DNA from: Candidatus Polarisedimenticolaceae bacterium
GTDB taxonomy: Bacteria; Acidobacteriota; Polarisedimenticolia; Polarisedimenticolales; DASRJG01
Length of the DNA: 64,000 nucleotides
NCBI GenBank assembly: GCA_036275915.1
Contig: DASUCV010000002.1
Location: forward strand, 62,001 to 126,000
Direction: 5' to 3'
The notes below the pieces were generated by a model, which saw only the letters and a program-made list of their open reading frames with translations, was not told the DNA's origin and made no database searches. How positions within the stretch are numbered: position 1 is the stretch's first letter; every line of letters starts with the position of its first letter. This document shows, piece by piece, positions 32,416 through 41,370 of the stretch. The position numbers and the translations under genes are program-made.

Positions 32416-35322
32416 CTACTCCAAGAGAGCCAAGAGATCGTCGCGGGTGAGCGACGCCGCCGCCGCGGCCTCGCCAAGCGCAGCATCGGCGACGGCGCGC
32501 TTCGACTCCTGCAGCGCGAGCATCCGTTCCTCGACCGTGTCCTCGGCGACGAGACGATAGACGAGCACCGGCCGGTCCTGGCCGATGCGGTGCGCGCGAT
32601 CGGCGGCCTGGTCCTCGACCGCCGGATTCCACCAAGGGTCCATGAGGAAGACGTGATCGGCGGCAGTCAGGTTGAGCCCGGTGCCGCCGGCCTTGAGGGA
32701 GATCAGCATGACCGGTGGCCCGTCCTCCGCCTGGAAGCGCGCCACGACTCCCGCCCGGTCGGCGGTCGATCCGTCGAGGCGCGTGAAGGCGACCGACGCG
32801 GCGCGAAGATGCGGCTCGATGAGGTCGAGGAGCCCCGTCCACTGGGAGAAGACGAGCGCCTTGTGCCTCTCGGCGACGACGGTCTCGAGGCTCTCCCGCA
32901 GGCGCTCGACCTTCGCCGAGCTGTGCGCCGTCTGCCCGGGGACGAGCGCGGTGTGGCACGCCGCCTGGCGGAGCCTGAGGAGCGCCTCGAGCGCCGCGAG
33001 CACGCTCCCGCCCTCGCGCAGCTTGGCGACGACCTCGTTCTTCGTCGCCGCGCGCACCGCGTCGTACACCTCGCGCTCCTCGGGAGCGAGCGCGCAGTAG
33101 AGGATCGCGTCGGTCCGCGGCGGCAGCTCGGGGGCGACGTCCTCCTTGAGTCGGCGGAGGACGAACGGCCGGATCCGCTCCCGCAATCGCGCCGCCGATC
33201 CTTCGACCGCGGTCTCGATCGGCCGCGCGTACCGCTCCTGGAAATCGCGGCGGCCGCCGAGGAGGCCGCGGTTCAGGAAGTGCATCTGGCTCCACAGCTC
33301 GTCGAGACGGTTCTCGACCGGCGTTCCCGAGAGGGTGACGCGCCACCGCGCCGGCAGGCGGAACGCGGCCTGCGCGACCTGGCTCTCGGGGTTCTTGATC
33401 GCCTGCGCCTCGTCGAGGATGAGCGTGTCCCACGGTTTCTGCGCGAGATCTTGCTCGTCGCGACGGAGGAGCGCGTAGCTCGTGATCGTGACGTCGGCCG
33501 CGTCGTCGAGCTCGCGTTTCGCCCCGTGGTACACCCGCGCGACGAGCCCCGGCCGGAACCGCGCGATCTCGTCCGACCAGTTGTGGACGACGCTCGTCGG
33601 CGCCACGACCAGGGTCCGCCCGTAGGTCGCGCACAGCGCTTGGAGCGTCTTCCCGAGCCCCATGTCGTCGGCGAGGAGCGCGCCCAGCTCCGCGCGCCTC
33701 AGGAACGTGAGCCACGACACGCCGCGCTTCTGGTACGGACGAAGGGTCGCAGCGAGATCGGCCGGAAGCGACGGCTCCGGCAGCTCCTCGAATCCCGAAA
33801 CGAGCGCCTCGAGACCGCGAAGGGCCGCGGGAACCGGCTGATCGAGGTCGGCCGCGAGGCGCGCGACGTCGCCGAGGAGCGCGCGCGGAACCGTTCCCGA
33901 CTCGTCGCGCGCGGCGAGAAGATCGGCGATCCTCGGTCCGAAGCGCGACAGCCAGTCGACGGGGAGCGGCGCATAGCCGCCGGCGTCGAGCGCCACGAGC
34001 GACTCCCCCGCGCGGAAGGCCGCGAGGACCGACGCGGCGCTCGCGGTGCCGCGCCGCCCTCCTGCCGGAGCGTCGCCGGCGAAGAGAACGTCGACGCCGC
34101 CGTCGTCCCGGATCGTCACGCGGGGCACGAGCGGCGGCGCGAGCGTGAAGTGCTCCCGGCCTGCGCCACGGACCTCGCCCGGCCAGTGAGACAGCTTCGC
34201 CGTGAATGCGACGGCGGCGGCGCCCGTGAAATCCGACGGGATCCCGGGAGTGAGCCCCAACCGGCCGCCGAGGCGCCGCACCTCGCGTGCCTCCGCCCCC
34301 TCGTCGCGGAGCGGGACGGGGCCCTGGAGGTGAACGAGGCGGCCGCCGTCGACCCGCGCCTGTGGCGGATCGCCGTAGACGAGGGTCGCGAGAACGTGGA
34401 GCGTCGCGCCGTCGCGCCGCACGTCGATCGCGATCCGGGGCGCGATCCGCTCGGTGCCGGGCAGCCGCTCCGTCTTGAGGTCGATCGGGATCCTCCCGCG
34501 CAGCGACGGGAGCAGCTCGGTGACCAGCTCGTTCCACGACGACGGGCCGAAGTGCCGGCCGCCCCCGAGTTCGTGCATCTCCCGACCGGTGAGCTTCGCC
34601 TCGACCGCGGGCCTCAGGGTGCGCCCGCAGCGCGCGATGCCGTTCGCGAAGATCTCGTCGACCTCCGGGTCGTCGGTGAGCGCGACCCGGAAGCCCTCGC
34701 CCTGGTCCTCGACCACGATCCGCGGCCCCACCGGGGTCGCGGCGGTCGTCGCCGGCTCGTCATCCAGGGTCACCGCGGCCGACCCCTGGAGCGCGCGGAG
34801 AACCTTGGCGACCGACGCCCGCGGAATCGCGCCGCGGCGGTGGGTGCCGAGCGCCAGCTCCGCCGCCAGATCTTCCTGGCGCGCGGTGAACGCCGGCGCC
34901 GGGACCCGCCCGGACGAGAGCGCGGCGAGAGTCGCCTCGAACGGGTGGAACGTCCCCGCTACGACGATCCCGCGCTCGAGGCCGAGCCCGCCGGTCTCGC
35001 GTGTGAAGCGGTAGGCGACCGTCCCCATGCGGTCCTTCGCCGTCTCGAGATCGTGACCTTCGTCGGCCGCGCGCTTCCAGGCGATCGCGGCGGCGGCGGC
35101 GTGCTCGCAGACCGCGGCCCCGCAGGTGCATTCCCACTGCCCGTCGTCGAGGAAGAGGGTGACGTTGCGGGCGATCATCCCACCCTTCGTCGCCACGCGG
35201 ACGACGACCTCGTCGCCGTCTCTCCGCTCGCCGGCCACGGCGTTCGCGCGCACGAGCTCGATCCCCCGCGACCAGACCTGCGGAGAGCTCGCCTTCCTGA
35301 CCGACTCGAAGACGGAGGGCAC
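32416..35322 (-). CDS. SWIM zinc-finger SNF2-family helicase-like ATPase
   Basis: A 968-residue DNA translocase. Near the N-terminus (about residues 60-80) is a SWIM motif, C-x-C-x4-C-x-H ([11 protein letters not shown]). The middle is unassigned. From about residue 530 comes the SNF2 core: Walker [18 protein letters not shown] in motif II, motif [20 protein letters not shown], then the Helicase_C lobe with [11 protein letters not shown] and the final arginine finger region [26 protein letters not shown]2 proteins bind DNA and may remodel nucleoid proteins or assist repair. A GTG start at 35322 was chosen since it begins the conserved N-terminal region ([17 protein letters not shown]); longer frames upstream only overlap the GGDEF gene. 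Confidence 0.88.
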   Translation of the reverse strand: MPSVFESVRKASSPQVWSRGIELVRANAVAGERRDGDEVVVRVATKGGMIARNVTLFLDDGQWECTCGAAVCEHAAAAAIAWKRAADEGHDLETAKDRMGTVAYRFTRETGGLGLERGIVVAGTFHPFEATLAALSSGRVPAPAFTARQEDLAAELALGTHRRGAIPRASVAKVLRALQGSAAVTLDDEPATTAATPVGPRIVVEDQGEGFRVALTDDPEVDEIFANGIARCGRTLRPAVEAKLTGREMHELGGGRHFGPSSWNELVTELLPSLRGRIPIDLKTERLPGTERIAPRIAIDVRRDGATLHVLATLVYGDPPQARVDGGRLVHLQGPVPLRDEGAEAREVRRLGGRLGLTPGIPSDFTGAAAVAFTAKLSHWPGEVRGAGREHFTLAPPLVPRVTIRDDGGVDVLFAGDAPAGGRRGTASAASVLAAFRAGESLVALDAGGYAPLPVDWLSRFGPRIADLLAARDESGTVPRALLGDVARLAADLDQPVPAALRGLEALVSGFEELPEPSLPADLAATLRPYQKRGVSWLTFLRRAELGALLADDMGLGKTLQALCATYGRTLVVAPTSVVHNWSDEIARFRPGLVARVYHGAKRELDDAADVTITSYALLRRDEQDLAQKPWDTLILDEAQAIKNPESQVAQAAFRLPARWRVTLSGTPVENRLDELWSQMHFLNRGLLGGRRDFQERYARPIETAVEGSAARLRERIRPFVLRRLKEDVAPELPPRTDAILYCALAPEEREVYDAVRAATKNEVVAKLREGGSVLAALEALLRLRQAACHTALVPGQTAHSSAKVERLRESLETVVAERHKALVFSQWTGLLDLIEPHLRAASVAFTRLDGSTADRAGVVARFQAEDGPPVMLISLKAGGTGLNLTAADHVFLMDPWWNPAVEDQAADRAHRIGQDRPVLVYRLVAEDTVEERMLALQESKRAVADAALGEAAAAASLTRDDLLALLE

Positions 35323-35351
35323 CCGGACGAGGATACCGGGTCGCGGAAGGG

Positions 35352-36158
35352 TCAGGCGGTCGCGGCGGACGAGACGTCGTTCTTGAGCGTCCGCCGGGCG
35401 CAGAGGCTGCCCGCGTGCCCGCGCACGGAGGCGAGCGCCCCTTCGGCAAGGCGGAACAGCTCGGCCGTCTCGACGCCGCCGGCCGGGTTCTCGACCGTCA
35501 CCGCCCCGACCCCGACGTGGATCTGGGTCGCGCCCGTGACGGCGTTCTGCGCCTGGAGGGCGAGGAAGAGGCGATTGACGGCCGGGCGCGGGTCCTCGCA
35601 CTCGCCGAGCACGATGCCGAACTCGTCGCCGCCGAAGCGCCCGACGACGTCGGTGCCCCGCGTCGCGCCCTGGATCGCCGCCGCGAGCGCCTTGAGCGCG
35701 GCGTCGCCGCCGAGACGGCCCTGCTCGTTGTTGATCGCGCGGAACCCCTGCACGTCGACGAGCAGGAAGGTGACCGGCTTGCCGAGCCGTCCGTCGCGAG
35801 CGATCGTCTCGTCGAGACGGCGGAGGAACGAGCCGCGATTCAGCGTGCCGGTGACCTCGTCGTTGGTGCGCACGTCGCGCAGCTCGCGCGTTTGGGCCTG
35901 CACCTTCTCCTCGAGGGCGGAGACGTCGTTGCGGAGCGCGCTGTCGCGCTGGCGGAGCTGGCCCAGCTCGGAGGCGAGGCGCTGCGTCCAGACCACAAAG
36001 CCGATCGCCATGATCGACGCCCCCGCCGCGGCGACGGCGATCCCCCGGGTCGGCGAGACGATGAGCGCGCCCAGGCATGGCAAGAGGCCCGCGGCGAGAA
36101 ACGACGCGATCCGCACCATCGACTTGGGCTCTTCCGCCATCGGCGCGCTCCTCGGCAT
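35352..36158 (-). CDS. Membrane-anchored diguanylate cyclase (GGDEF)
   Basis: A 268-residue protein: two predicted membrane helices (about residues 20-60, including [18 protein letters not shown]), a coiled-coil ([20 protein letters not shown]), then a GGDEF domain. The catalytic motif is intact ([12 protein letters not shown], near residues 172-183) and the inhibitory I-site RGTD sits exactly five residues upstream, which suggests an active, product-inhibited enzyme making cyclic di-GMP. A GAGGGG ribosome site precedes ATG 36158; a second ATG is at 36140. PilZ proteins (likely cyclic-di-GMP receptors) lie at 40502 and 41371. Confidence 0.92.
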   Translation of the reverse strand: MPRSAPMAEEPKSMVRIASFLAAGLLPCLGALIVSPTRGIAVAAAGASIMAIGFVVWTQRLASELGQLRQRDSALRNDVSALEEKVQAQTRELRDVRTNDEVTGTLNRGSFLRRLDETIARDGRLGKPVTFLLVDVQGFRAINNEQGRLGGDAALKALAAAIQGATRGTDVVGRFGGDEFGIVLGECEDPRPAVNRLFLALQAQNAVTGATQIHVGVGAVTVENPAGGVETAELFRLAEGALASVRGHAGSLCARRTLKNDVSSAATA

Positions 36159-36199
36159 TGCGAACCCCTCGGTGAAAGATGGCGTCCGGGGGCGAGCCG

Positions 36200-36568
36200 T
36201 CAAGTGAGGCGCCGCGGCGTGCGCCTCCGCGCGGGCGGCGTGAAGCGGTAACGATCGAGGTCCAGGGTCCCGTTCCGCTTGAAACGCACCCCTTCGGCCG
36301 TCAGGAGCGCCCGCTGGAGCCCCGGCGGGACGTCGGGCATGCGCTCGGTGGAGAGGCCGCCCTGGGCGTTGACCACGCGGTGCCAGGGCACCCCCTCCGG
36401 ACAGCCGTGCATCGCCCACCCGACCGCCCGCGGCGAGAGGCGGCCGGCGACGAGCGTCGAGATCTGGCCGTACGTCATGACGCGTCCCTTGGGGATCCGC
36501 CGGCACAGCGCCCACACGCGCGCGAAGCTCCTCTGCGCCTTGCCCTCGACGTCGCCGTGCAATCTCAT
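36200..36568 (-). CDS. atl: Alkyltransferase-like (ATL) protein
   Basis: A 122-residue protein homologous to the DNA-binding domain of O6-alkylguanine-DNA alkyltransferase. The helix-turn-helix region ([20 protein letters not shown], then RAVGWAMH) is intact. The active-site motif PCHR is replaced by PWHRV (tryptophan for cysteine), so it cannot accept the alkyl group. Such ATL proteins flag O6-alkylguanine lesions for nucleotide excision repair. The start has a CAGGAG ribosome site. It is divergent from the glycosyltransferase, with a 29-base gap. Confidence 0.88.
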   Translation of the reverse strand: MRLHGDVEGKAQRSFARVWALCRRIPKGRVMTYGQISTLVAGRLSPRAVGWAMHGCPEGVPWHRVVNAQGGLSTERMPDVPPGLQRALLTAEGVRFKRNGTLDLDRYRFTPPARRRTPRRLT

Positions 36569-36582
36569 GCGTCGACTCCTGC

Positions 36583-36588
36583 TACGAT
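36583..36588 (+). promoter_or_regulatory. -10 box TACGAT for the glycosyltransferase gene
   Basis: TACGAT ends 9 bases before ATG 36598 in the short divergent gap. It would give a 2-3 base leader or none; there is no ribosome binding site. Confidence 0.35.
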
Positions 36589-36597
36589 CCCGCGCCC

Positions 36598-37347
36598 ATG
36601 ATGCACGGAAAGCGGGTCGTCGTCGTGATGCCGGCCTACAACGCCGCGCGGACGCTCGCGCGCACGCACGAGGAGGTGCTCGAGCACGAGTTCGTCGACC
36701 ACGTCATCGTCGTCGACGACGCCAGCCGCGACGACACCGTCGATCGGGCGCGCCAGCTCCCGCGGACGACGGTGCTCGTCCACGACGTCAACCTCGGCTA
36801 CGGCGCCAACCAGAAGACCTGCTACCGCGCGGCGCTCGAGGAGGGGGCCGACGTCGTCGTCATGGTGCACCCGGACTACCAGTACACCCCGAAGCTCCTG
36901 CCGGCGCTCGTCGGACCGATCGCCTTCGGCGTCCACGACGTCATGCTCGGCTCGCGCATCCTCGGCGGCCGCGCGCGGAGCGGCGGCATGCCGCGCTACA
37001 AGTACCTGGCGAACCGTGTCCTCACGCTCGGGGAGAACATCCTCTTCGGCGCGAAGCTCTCCGAGTACCACACCGGCTACCGGGCCTACGCGCGCGAGGT
37101 GCTCGAGGCGCTCCCGCTCGAGGCGAACTCGAACGACTTCGTCTTCGACAACCAGGTGCTCGCCGAGATCTTGTGGAGAGGCTTCCGGATCGGCGAGGTG
37201 AGCTGCCCGACGAAGTACTTCCCCGAAGCTTCGTCGATCAACTTCGCTCGCAGCGTGCGCTACGGTTTCGGCTGTGTGGGAACCGCCGCGGCTTACCGGC
37301 TCGCCGCTTGGGGCCTCACGCGCGACGCCCGGTTCCCGCGCCCTTAA
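36598..37347 (+). CDS. Glycosyltransferase family 2
   Basis: A 249-residue GT-A fold enzyme. The nucleotide-sugar site is shown by VVVVMPAYNAARTLARTHEEV, VIVVDDASRDDTVDRAR, and an LGYGANQKTCYRAALEEGADVVVMVHPDYQYTP-type segment (VHPDYQYTP includes the DxD-like acidic residues). A downstream GYRAYAREVLEALPLEANSNDF region matches polyprenol-phosphate-sugar synthases of the DPM1/GtrB sort. No membrane segment is obvious. It is divergent from the ATL gene. The TAA stop overlaps the stop of the convergent small membrane protein gene. Confidence 0.87.
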   Translation: MMHGKRVVVVMPAYNAARTLARTHEEVLEHEFVDHVIVVDDASRDDTVDRARQLPRTTVLVHDVNLGYGANQKTCYRAALEEGADVVVMVHPDYQYTPKLLPALVGPIAFGVHDVMLGSRILGGRARSGGMPRYKYLANRVLTLGENILFGAKLSEYHTGYRAYAREVLEALPLEANSNDFVFDNQVLAEILWRGFRIGEVSCPTKYFPEASSINFARSVRYGFGCVGTAAAYRLAAWGLTRDARFPRP

Positions 37348-37736
37348 CCGGCCATGCGTGCGGCCATGCGGCCGCCTGCGCCCCCCGCGACGATCTTCAT
37401 GATGAGCGCGACGACGTAGTACGGGATCTGTCCCCGCGGACCGAAGGCGATGCCGAGCACGGTGAGCACCGACGCGGAGACGCCGACGAGCGTCCCGTGG
37501 ATCTCGAAGCGCCACCCCACCCGGCGCGCCGCCCACCATCCCATGAGGTAACAGAGGAGCGATCCGGCGGTCGCGGCGACGAGGGCGCCGATCCGCTCCG
37601 CCACCGGGTCGAGGCTTCCCCCGCCGCCGTGCCCCGTGGCGGCCACGACGAGCGCGATGATCGCGATCGTGACCCCTTCCGCGATGATCCCCCCGACGAT
37701 GGGGTAGATCCAGAAGATCGGCGGCTCGTCGCGCAC
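37344..37736 (-). CDS. Small integral membrane protein of unknown function
   Basis: A 130-residue protein with about four hydrophobic helices (WIYPIVGGIIAEGVTIAIIALVVAATG, ALVAATAGSLLCYLMGWWAA, LVGVSASVLTVLGIAF, YYVVALIMKIVAGGAGG). No family was recognised. The GTG at 37736 gives a short hydrophilic lead, VRDEPP, before the first helix; no ribosome site decides this. Its TTA stop shares bases with the TAA of the convergent glycosyltransferase gene (TTAA). Confidence 0.6.
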   Translation of the reverse strand: MRDEPPIFWIYPIVGGIIAEGVTIAIIALVVAATGHGGGGSLDPVAERIGALVAATAGSLLCYLMGWWAARRVGWRFEIHGTLVGVSASVLTVLGIAFGPRGQIPYYVVALIMKIVAGGAGGRMAARMAG

Positions 37737-37763
37737 GCGTTCGATTGTAGTGCGCGCCGCTGG

Positions 37764-37769
37764 TAGGAT
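37764..37769 (+). promoter_or_regulatory. -10 box TAGGAT
   Basis: TAGGAT ends 9 bases before ATG 37779; no ribosome site is present between them. This is a weak match, consistent with the leaderless pattern seen elsewhere in the window. Confidence 0.3.
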
Positions 37770-37778
37770 GGCCGGCTC

Positions 37779-38759
37779 ATGATTCGTCACGTCGTCGTCG
37801 GCGCTTGCGCCCTGTGCCTCGCCGTCGCGGCCCACGCCTCGTGCGGCACCGCGTCGTGCCCTTGCGTCACGACGTCGTCGGACGGTGTCGTCGCTTCGGG
37901 CACGATCACGGTCGATGTCAGCTTCCGGTACCTCGATCAGGACCGGAAGCGGGAGGGATCGGGATCGACCGACGAGGTCCTGACGCCGATGGTCGACTTC
38001 GAGAACGGCACGATCGTGCCGAACGACCACCGCGAGTCGACCACGGCGTCGTCGGTCATGGAGCTCGACGTCCAGTACGGCGTCTCGCCCCACTGGAGCG
38101 TCCTCGGACAGATCCCTCTCTGGCAGGACAAGGAGCACCAGCACTGGGACGGCGTCGGCACCCCCGACGAGGCGTTCGTCCCGAACGCGGGCACGCGCGG
38201 CTTCGGCGACGTCCGCTTCGGCGCGCGCTACGCGTTCATCGCGAAGCCCGGGCGCGCGCTCTTCGGCACCTTCTCGATCAAGGCGCCGACCGGCAACTAT
38301 CAGCTCCGCGACGACGAAGGCGCGATCACCGAGCCCGGAATGCAGCCGGGAACGGGCGCATGGGACGGCATCGCCGAGGTTGCGTGGACGCGCAAGAGTG
38401 AGAGCCTCCGCACCGAGGGGTTCGTCTCGGGCCTCTACAAGCTCAGCGGGAGGAACCCGCTCGAGTACCGGATGGGAGACGAGATCGCGGTCTCCGGCGG
38501 CGCACGGTTCGCGGTCGGCCGCGGCGATCTCTCGATCCAGGCGAACCTCCAGAAGACCGGCCGCGACGACTTCGGCGGCAACGGCGTCCCCTCGACCGGC
38601 CACCTGTACGCCTACCTGACACCCGGCGGCCGGATCCGCATCGCGGCCGAGAACCTCTCGTTCTACGGTTACGTGCAGGTTCCCGTCTACGAGCACGTTA
38701 ACGAGGCGCAGCTCGCCCCCACCGTCGGCGTCGTCGCGGGCTTCTCGAAGACCTTCTAG
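37779..38759 (+). CDS. Outer-membrane beta-barrel protein of unknown function
   Basis: A 326-residue protein. After a signal peptide (CALCLAVAAHA) comes a cysteine-containing start of the mature chain (SCGTASCPC), then alternating polar/hydrophobic strands typical of a barrel: SVLGQIPLWQ, GFGDVRFGARYAFI, ALFGTFSIKAPTGNYQL and VAWTRKSESLRTEGFVSGLYKL, with a terminal phenylalanine (SKTF). GDVRFGARYAF-type strands are common in phenol/alkane-type transporters of the outer membrane, but no specific substrate is evident. A short GGGGACA-type palindrome follows the stop codon. Confidence 0.72.
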   Translation: MIRHVVVGACALCLAVAAHASCGTASCPCVTTSSDGVVASGTITVDVSFRYLDQDRKREGSGSTDEVLTPMVDFENGTIVPNDHRESTTASSVMELDVQYGVSPHWSVLGQIPLWQDKEHQHWDGVGTPDEAFVPNAGTRGFGDVRFGARYAFIAKPGRALFGTFSIKAPTGNYQLRDDEGAITEPGMQPGTGAWDGIAEVAWTRKSESLRTEGFVSGLYKLSGRNPLEYRMGDEIAVSGGARFAVGRGDLSIQANLQKTGRDDFGGNGVPSTGHLYAYLTPGGRIRIAAENLSFYGYVQVPVYEHVNEAQLAPTVGVVAGFSKTF

Positions 38760-38762
38760 CTC

Positions 38763-38820
38763 GAAGAGGGGACAGCTTCCGAAACTCTGGATGACGAGTT
38801 TCGGAAGCTGTCCCCTCTTC
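38763..38820. repeat. Perfect 24-bp palindrome of the GGGGACAG family
   Basis: The left arm 38763-38786 and the right arm 38797-38820 are exact reverse complements (24 bases each), with a 10-base loop. Both arms contain GGGGACAGCTTCC or its complement. The element lies between two plus-strand genes and could terminate transcription, although no T-run follows the stem except TTCTTCC. Confidence 0.9.
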
Positions 38821-38829
38821 TTCCCCTGC

Positions 38830-38835
38830 TAGCAT
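38830..38835 (+). promoter_or_regulatory. -10 box TAGCAT
   Basis: TAGCAT ends 8 bases before GTG 38844 and just after the palindrome. It is a modest match with leaderless-type spacing. Confidence 0.3.
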
Positions 38836-38843
38836 CCCGGCGC

Positions 38844-40493
38844 GTGACCCGCTGGATCGTGCCGATGCTCCTCGCCGCCGCGATGGCGGTGGGATGGCCG
38901 CTCCTCCTGCCGTGGAGCTACCACACCCGCGACGGCGCGGGCGCTGCGGTCGAGGCGGCGCAGGCCGGCGCGGCGCTCCACGACGGGCAGATCCCCGTAC
39001 GCTGGCTGCCGGACCTGGCCTCGGGCCGCGGATTGCCGGTCTTCCTGTATGCGTCGCCGCTCGCGTTCTACGCGATCGCGCTCCTCCACCTCACGGGGCT
39101 CGGCGTCATCGTCGCGACGAAGATCGTCGTGCTCGCCGCCCTCGCGCTCGCCGCGCTGGCGATGCTCGCATGGCTGAAGACCCACGTGCCGCTTCCCGCG
39201 GCGGCGGTCGGAGCGGCCGCTTACGGTGCCGCGCCGGTCGCCGCGGCGATCGTTCACGTGCTCGGCGATCCCGCGCTCGCCGTCGCGTATGCGCTCGTCC
39301 CGCTCGTCCTCCTCGGAGCGCGCCGCGGCATTCCTTGGCTCGGCCTCGCTTTCGCAGCGCTCATCGTCGCCGATGCCACGACGGCGTGCGCCGTCCTGCC
39401 GCTCCTCGCCGTCTACGCCGTCGTGCTCAGGGCCCCAGGGCGCATCGCCGCGGGGGTCGCGCTCGGTGCGCTCGTCGCGATCTTCCAGTGGGGACCGGCG
39501 TGGGCCGAGCGAGACCTCGTCGATGCGGTCCGCGCGCCCTCCCCGTTCGGCGCGTGGGCGCTCGTGAAGCTCGCGTCCGTTCCCGTGGCGCTCCTCGCCA
39601 CCGGCCTCGCCGGCGGACGGGGGCGCGAGCGCGCCCTCGCGGCGCTCGGCGTCGCCGGTCTCGCGCTCGCCTTCGCCGTCGATCCCGTGCGGCCGCTCGT
39701 GCTGGTCGCCGTGATCGCAGCGGTGGCCGCCGCCACGGCGCCGCTTCGACTCCTGCTCCTCGCGCTCTCCTCGGTCCCGGCCGCGGTGACGGCGGCGTTC
39801 GCGATCGCTCACCGCAACCCGCTCCTGGGCCTTCTCGCAGCCGGCCAGGTCGTCGCCGGCGCCGCCGCGATCGCCGCCGCCACGCTCGACGAGCGCATCG
39901 CGGAGCGCGGGCCGCCCGCCATCGCGGGACTGCTCGTGGCACTCGCGCTGCCGTTCTCCGCCGTTCCGGTCCGCTCGATGCTCACCGGCGATCCGCCGGT
40001 GGCGACCTTGCACGAGCGCGATCTCACGCCCGAGCAGGTGCGCTTCGTCGCAGGCCGTCCGCGTCCCGCCGACGCCGGCCTGCCGCGAACGGTCGCGGCG
40101 GGAACCCCCGCGCCGATCCCGGGCCCGCGGGCCGACGTCGAGGTGCGCGGCGGTCAGCTCGACACCTCGATCGTCGCGCGGACCGCGTCGCGGTGGACGC
40201 TCGATGCGACGTCGCCGGAGGGCGCGATCGTCGCGCTCGAACTGCACGACTTCCCGGGGTGGGAGCTGACGCTCGCTGCCCCTCCCGGCTGGCGACCGGA
40301 GGAGGTCGCGCACGGCGCGGACCGCGCGGGACGGATCGCGGTCTCGATCCCACCCGGGACCTGGCGTGTCGAAGCGAGCTGGACCGAGACGCCGCTCCGC
40401 CGTCGGTGCGACGAGGCGAGCGCCGCCGGCCTCGGCGTTCTCGTCGTCCTCCTCGCCCTGCCGGGCGTTACAATCCGCCGCCGTCGGATTTGA
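38844..40493 (+). CDS. Large polytopic membrane protein, possible GT-C-type
   Basis: A 549-residue protein with an N-terminal run of roughly ten to twelve hydrophobic helices up to about residue 370 and a soluble C-terminal domain of about 170 residues, then a final helix (GLGVLVVLLALPGVTI). The early region (LPWSYHTRDGAGAAVEAAQAG and YASPLAFYAIALLHL) fits the membrane proteins related to GT-C or 6-pyruvoyl-tetrahydropterin synthase-related families, but the match is loose. The soluble domain (SPEGAIVALELHDFPGWELTL) looks like a beta-sandwich. Start is GTG 38844. A PilZ gene follows after 8 bases. Confidence 0.6.
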   Translation: MTRWIVPMLLAAAMAVGWPLLLPWSYHTRDGAGAAVEAAQAGAALHDGQIPVRWLPDLASGRGLPVFLYASPLAFYAIALLHLTGLGVIVATKIVVLAALALAALAMLAWLKTHVPLPAAAVGAAAYGAAPVAAAIVHVLGDPALAVAYALVPLVLLGARRGIPWLGLAFAALIVADATTACAVLPLLAVYAVVLRAPGRIAAGVALGALVAIFQWGPAWAERDLVDAVRAPSPFGAWALVKLASVPVALLATGLAGGRGRERALAALGVAGLALAFAVDPVRPLVLVAVIAAVAAATAPLRLLLLALSSVPAAVTAAFAIAHRNPLLGLLAAGQVVAGAAAIAAATLDERIAERGPPAIAGLLVALALPFSAVPVRSMLTGDPPVATLHERDLTPEQVRFVAGRPRPADAGLPRTVAAGTPAPIPGPRADVEVRGGQLDTSIVARTASRWTLDATSPEGAIVALELHDFPGWELTLAAPPGWRPEEVAHGADRAGRIAVSIPPGTWRVEASWTETPLRRRCDEASAAGLGVLVVLLALPGVTIRRRRI

Positions 40494-40501
40494 GGGGGAC
40501 G

Positions 40502-41185
40502 ATGGCGGCCTTCTGGTGCCCGGCTTGCGGCTCCGATCATGAGAAGCCTGGCGATTGCCCCGGCGATCTCCGCGCGACCGGCCCGGAGCGTCACGGGTGG
40601 CGCGTCGCGGTCGAGACGCCGCACGGGATCGAGGCGTACGGGGTGCTCGTCGCGCCGTCGACCGATCGCTGGCGCGCGCGCATCGTCACCTATCCGAACA
40701 TCCTGTGGACGATTCCCGGCGGTAGCCGCACGCTGAAGTTCGTCGGGGCGTCGCCTCAGGACGCAGAGGCTCGGGCCGTCGGATTCGTCGAGGGGCACAT
40801 CAAGGCGCGCGGGTACCGCCGGCGCGACGCGCTCGACGGCCCGACCGTCGGACGGATCCGCGCGGAGGCACGCGCGCTCGCGAACGTCGGCCCTGCGCGC
40901 CGCAAGCAGCGTTCGCTCCCGATCCGATTCGGCTCCGGCCCGAGCCTCTTCACCGCGATGACCGGCAACGTCTCGGAGAGCGGGATGTTCGTCGCGACGC
41001 TGGCGCCGCTCGACTCGGGTGTCGCCCTGCGCGTCCTCGTCGATCTCGAGACGGGGCCGGTCGGCCTCAAGGGCGAGGTCATCTGGAGTCGCGAGCGCAT
41101 CGTGCTCGGGCGTCCCGTCGGCATGGGGGTCCAGCTCCTGGCGCCGCCGGAGGCGTATCGGGAGTTCGTCAGGGAACTGCCGTAG
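40502..41185 (+). CDS. PilZ-domain protein with N-terminal cysteine cluster
   Basis: A 227-residue protein. The first 20 residues have a putative zinc-binding cluster, FWCPACGSDHEKPGDCPG (C-x2-C-x3-H-x5-C). The middle (about residues 30-110) has VLVAPSTDRWRARIVTYPNILWTIPGG, shared with its neighbour. A C-terminal PilZ domain starts near residue 140, with the arginine motif RRKQR (R-x3-R) and NVSESG (N-x-S-x-x-G), both needed to bind cyclic di-GMP. It is a paralogue of the gene at 41371. The ATG start is 8 bases after the membrane protein. Its output is unknown. Confidence 0.8.
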   Translation: MAAFWCPACGSDHEKPGDCPGDLRATGPERHGWRVAVETPHGIEAYGVLVAPSTDRWRARIVTYPNILWTIPGGSRTLKFVGASPQDAEARAVGFVEGHIKARGYRRRDALDGPTVGRIRAEARALANVGPARRKQRSLPIRFGSGPSLFTAMTGNVSESGMFVATLAPLDSGVALRVLVDLETGPVGLKGEVIWSRERIVLGRPVGMGVQLLAPPEAYREFVRELP

Positions 41186-41290
41186 GAAGTCGGTAGTCGA
41201 TGACTCTCGACGGTCGACTCTTCCGTAATCCCCACTGCGCTTCCGTGACACCCCATTCTGCAATCGGCACGTTCGGCGCTCCCGCCGCCG

Positions 41291-41305
41291 TGGCACCCGC
41301 CTTGC
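41291..41305 (+). promoter_or_regulatory. Sigma-54-type promoter of the second PilZ gene
   Basis: TGGCAC (41291-41296), a five-base spacer CCGCC, and TTGC (41302-41305) match the -24/-12 consensus, with the invariant GG and GC exactly ten bases apart. It lies 65 bases before ATG 41371. The 185-base gap 41186-41370 holds no other recognised feature. Confidence 0.7.
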
Positions 41306-41370
41306 CTCGTCATCGCCGTGGTCGCTCATTGACCAGGAGGAGCGACCGGGTCCCGGGGGAGGAGGCGGTC

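Noticed and set aside
41200-41370. Upstream extension of the second PilZ protein
   Set aside because: The extra 57 codons have no conservation with the paralogue and contain the sigma-54-type promoter; a good ribosome site precedes ATG 41371.
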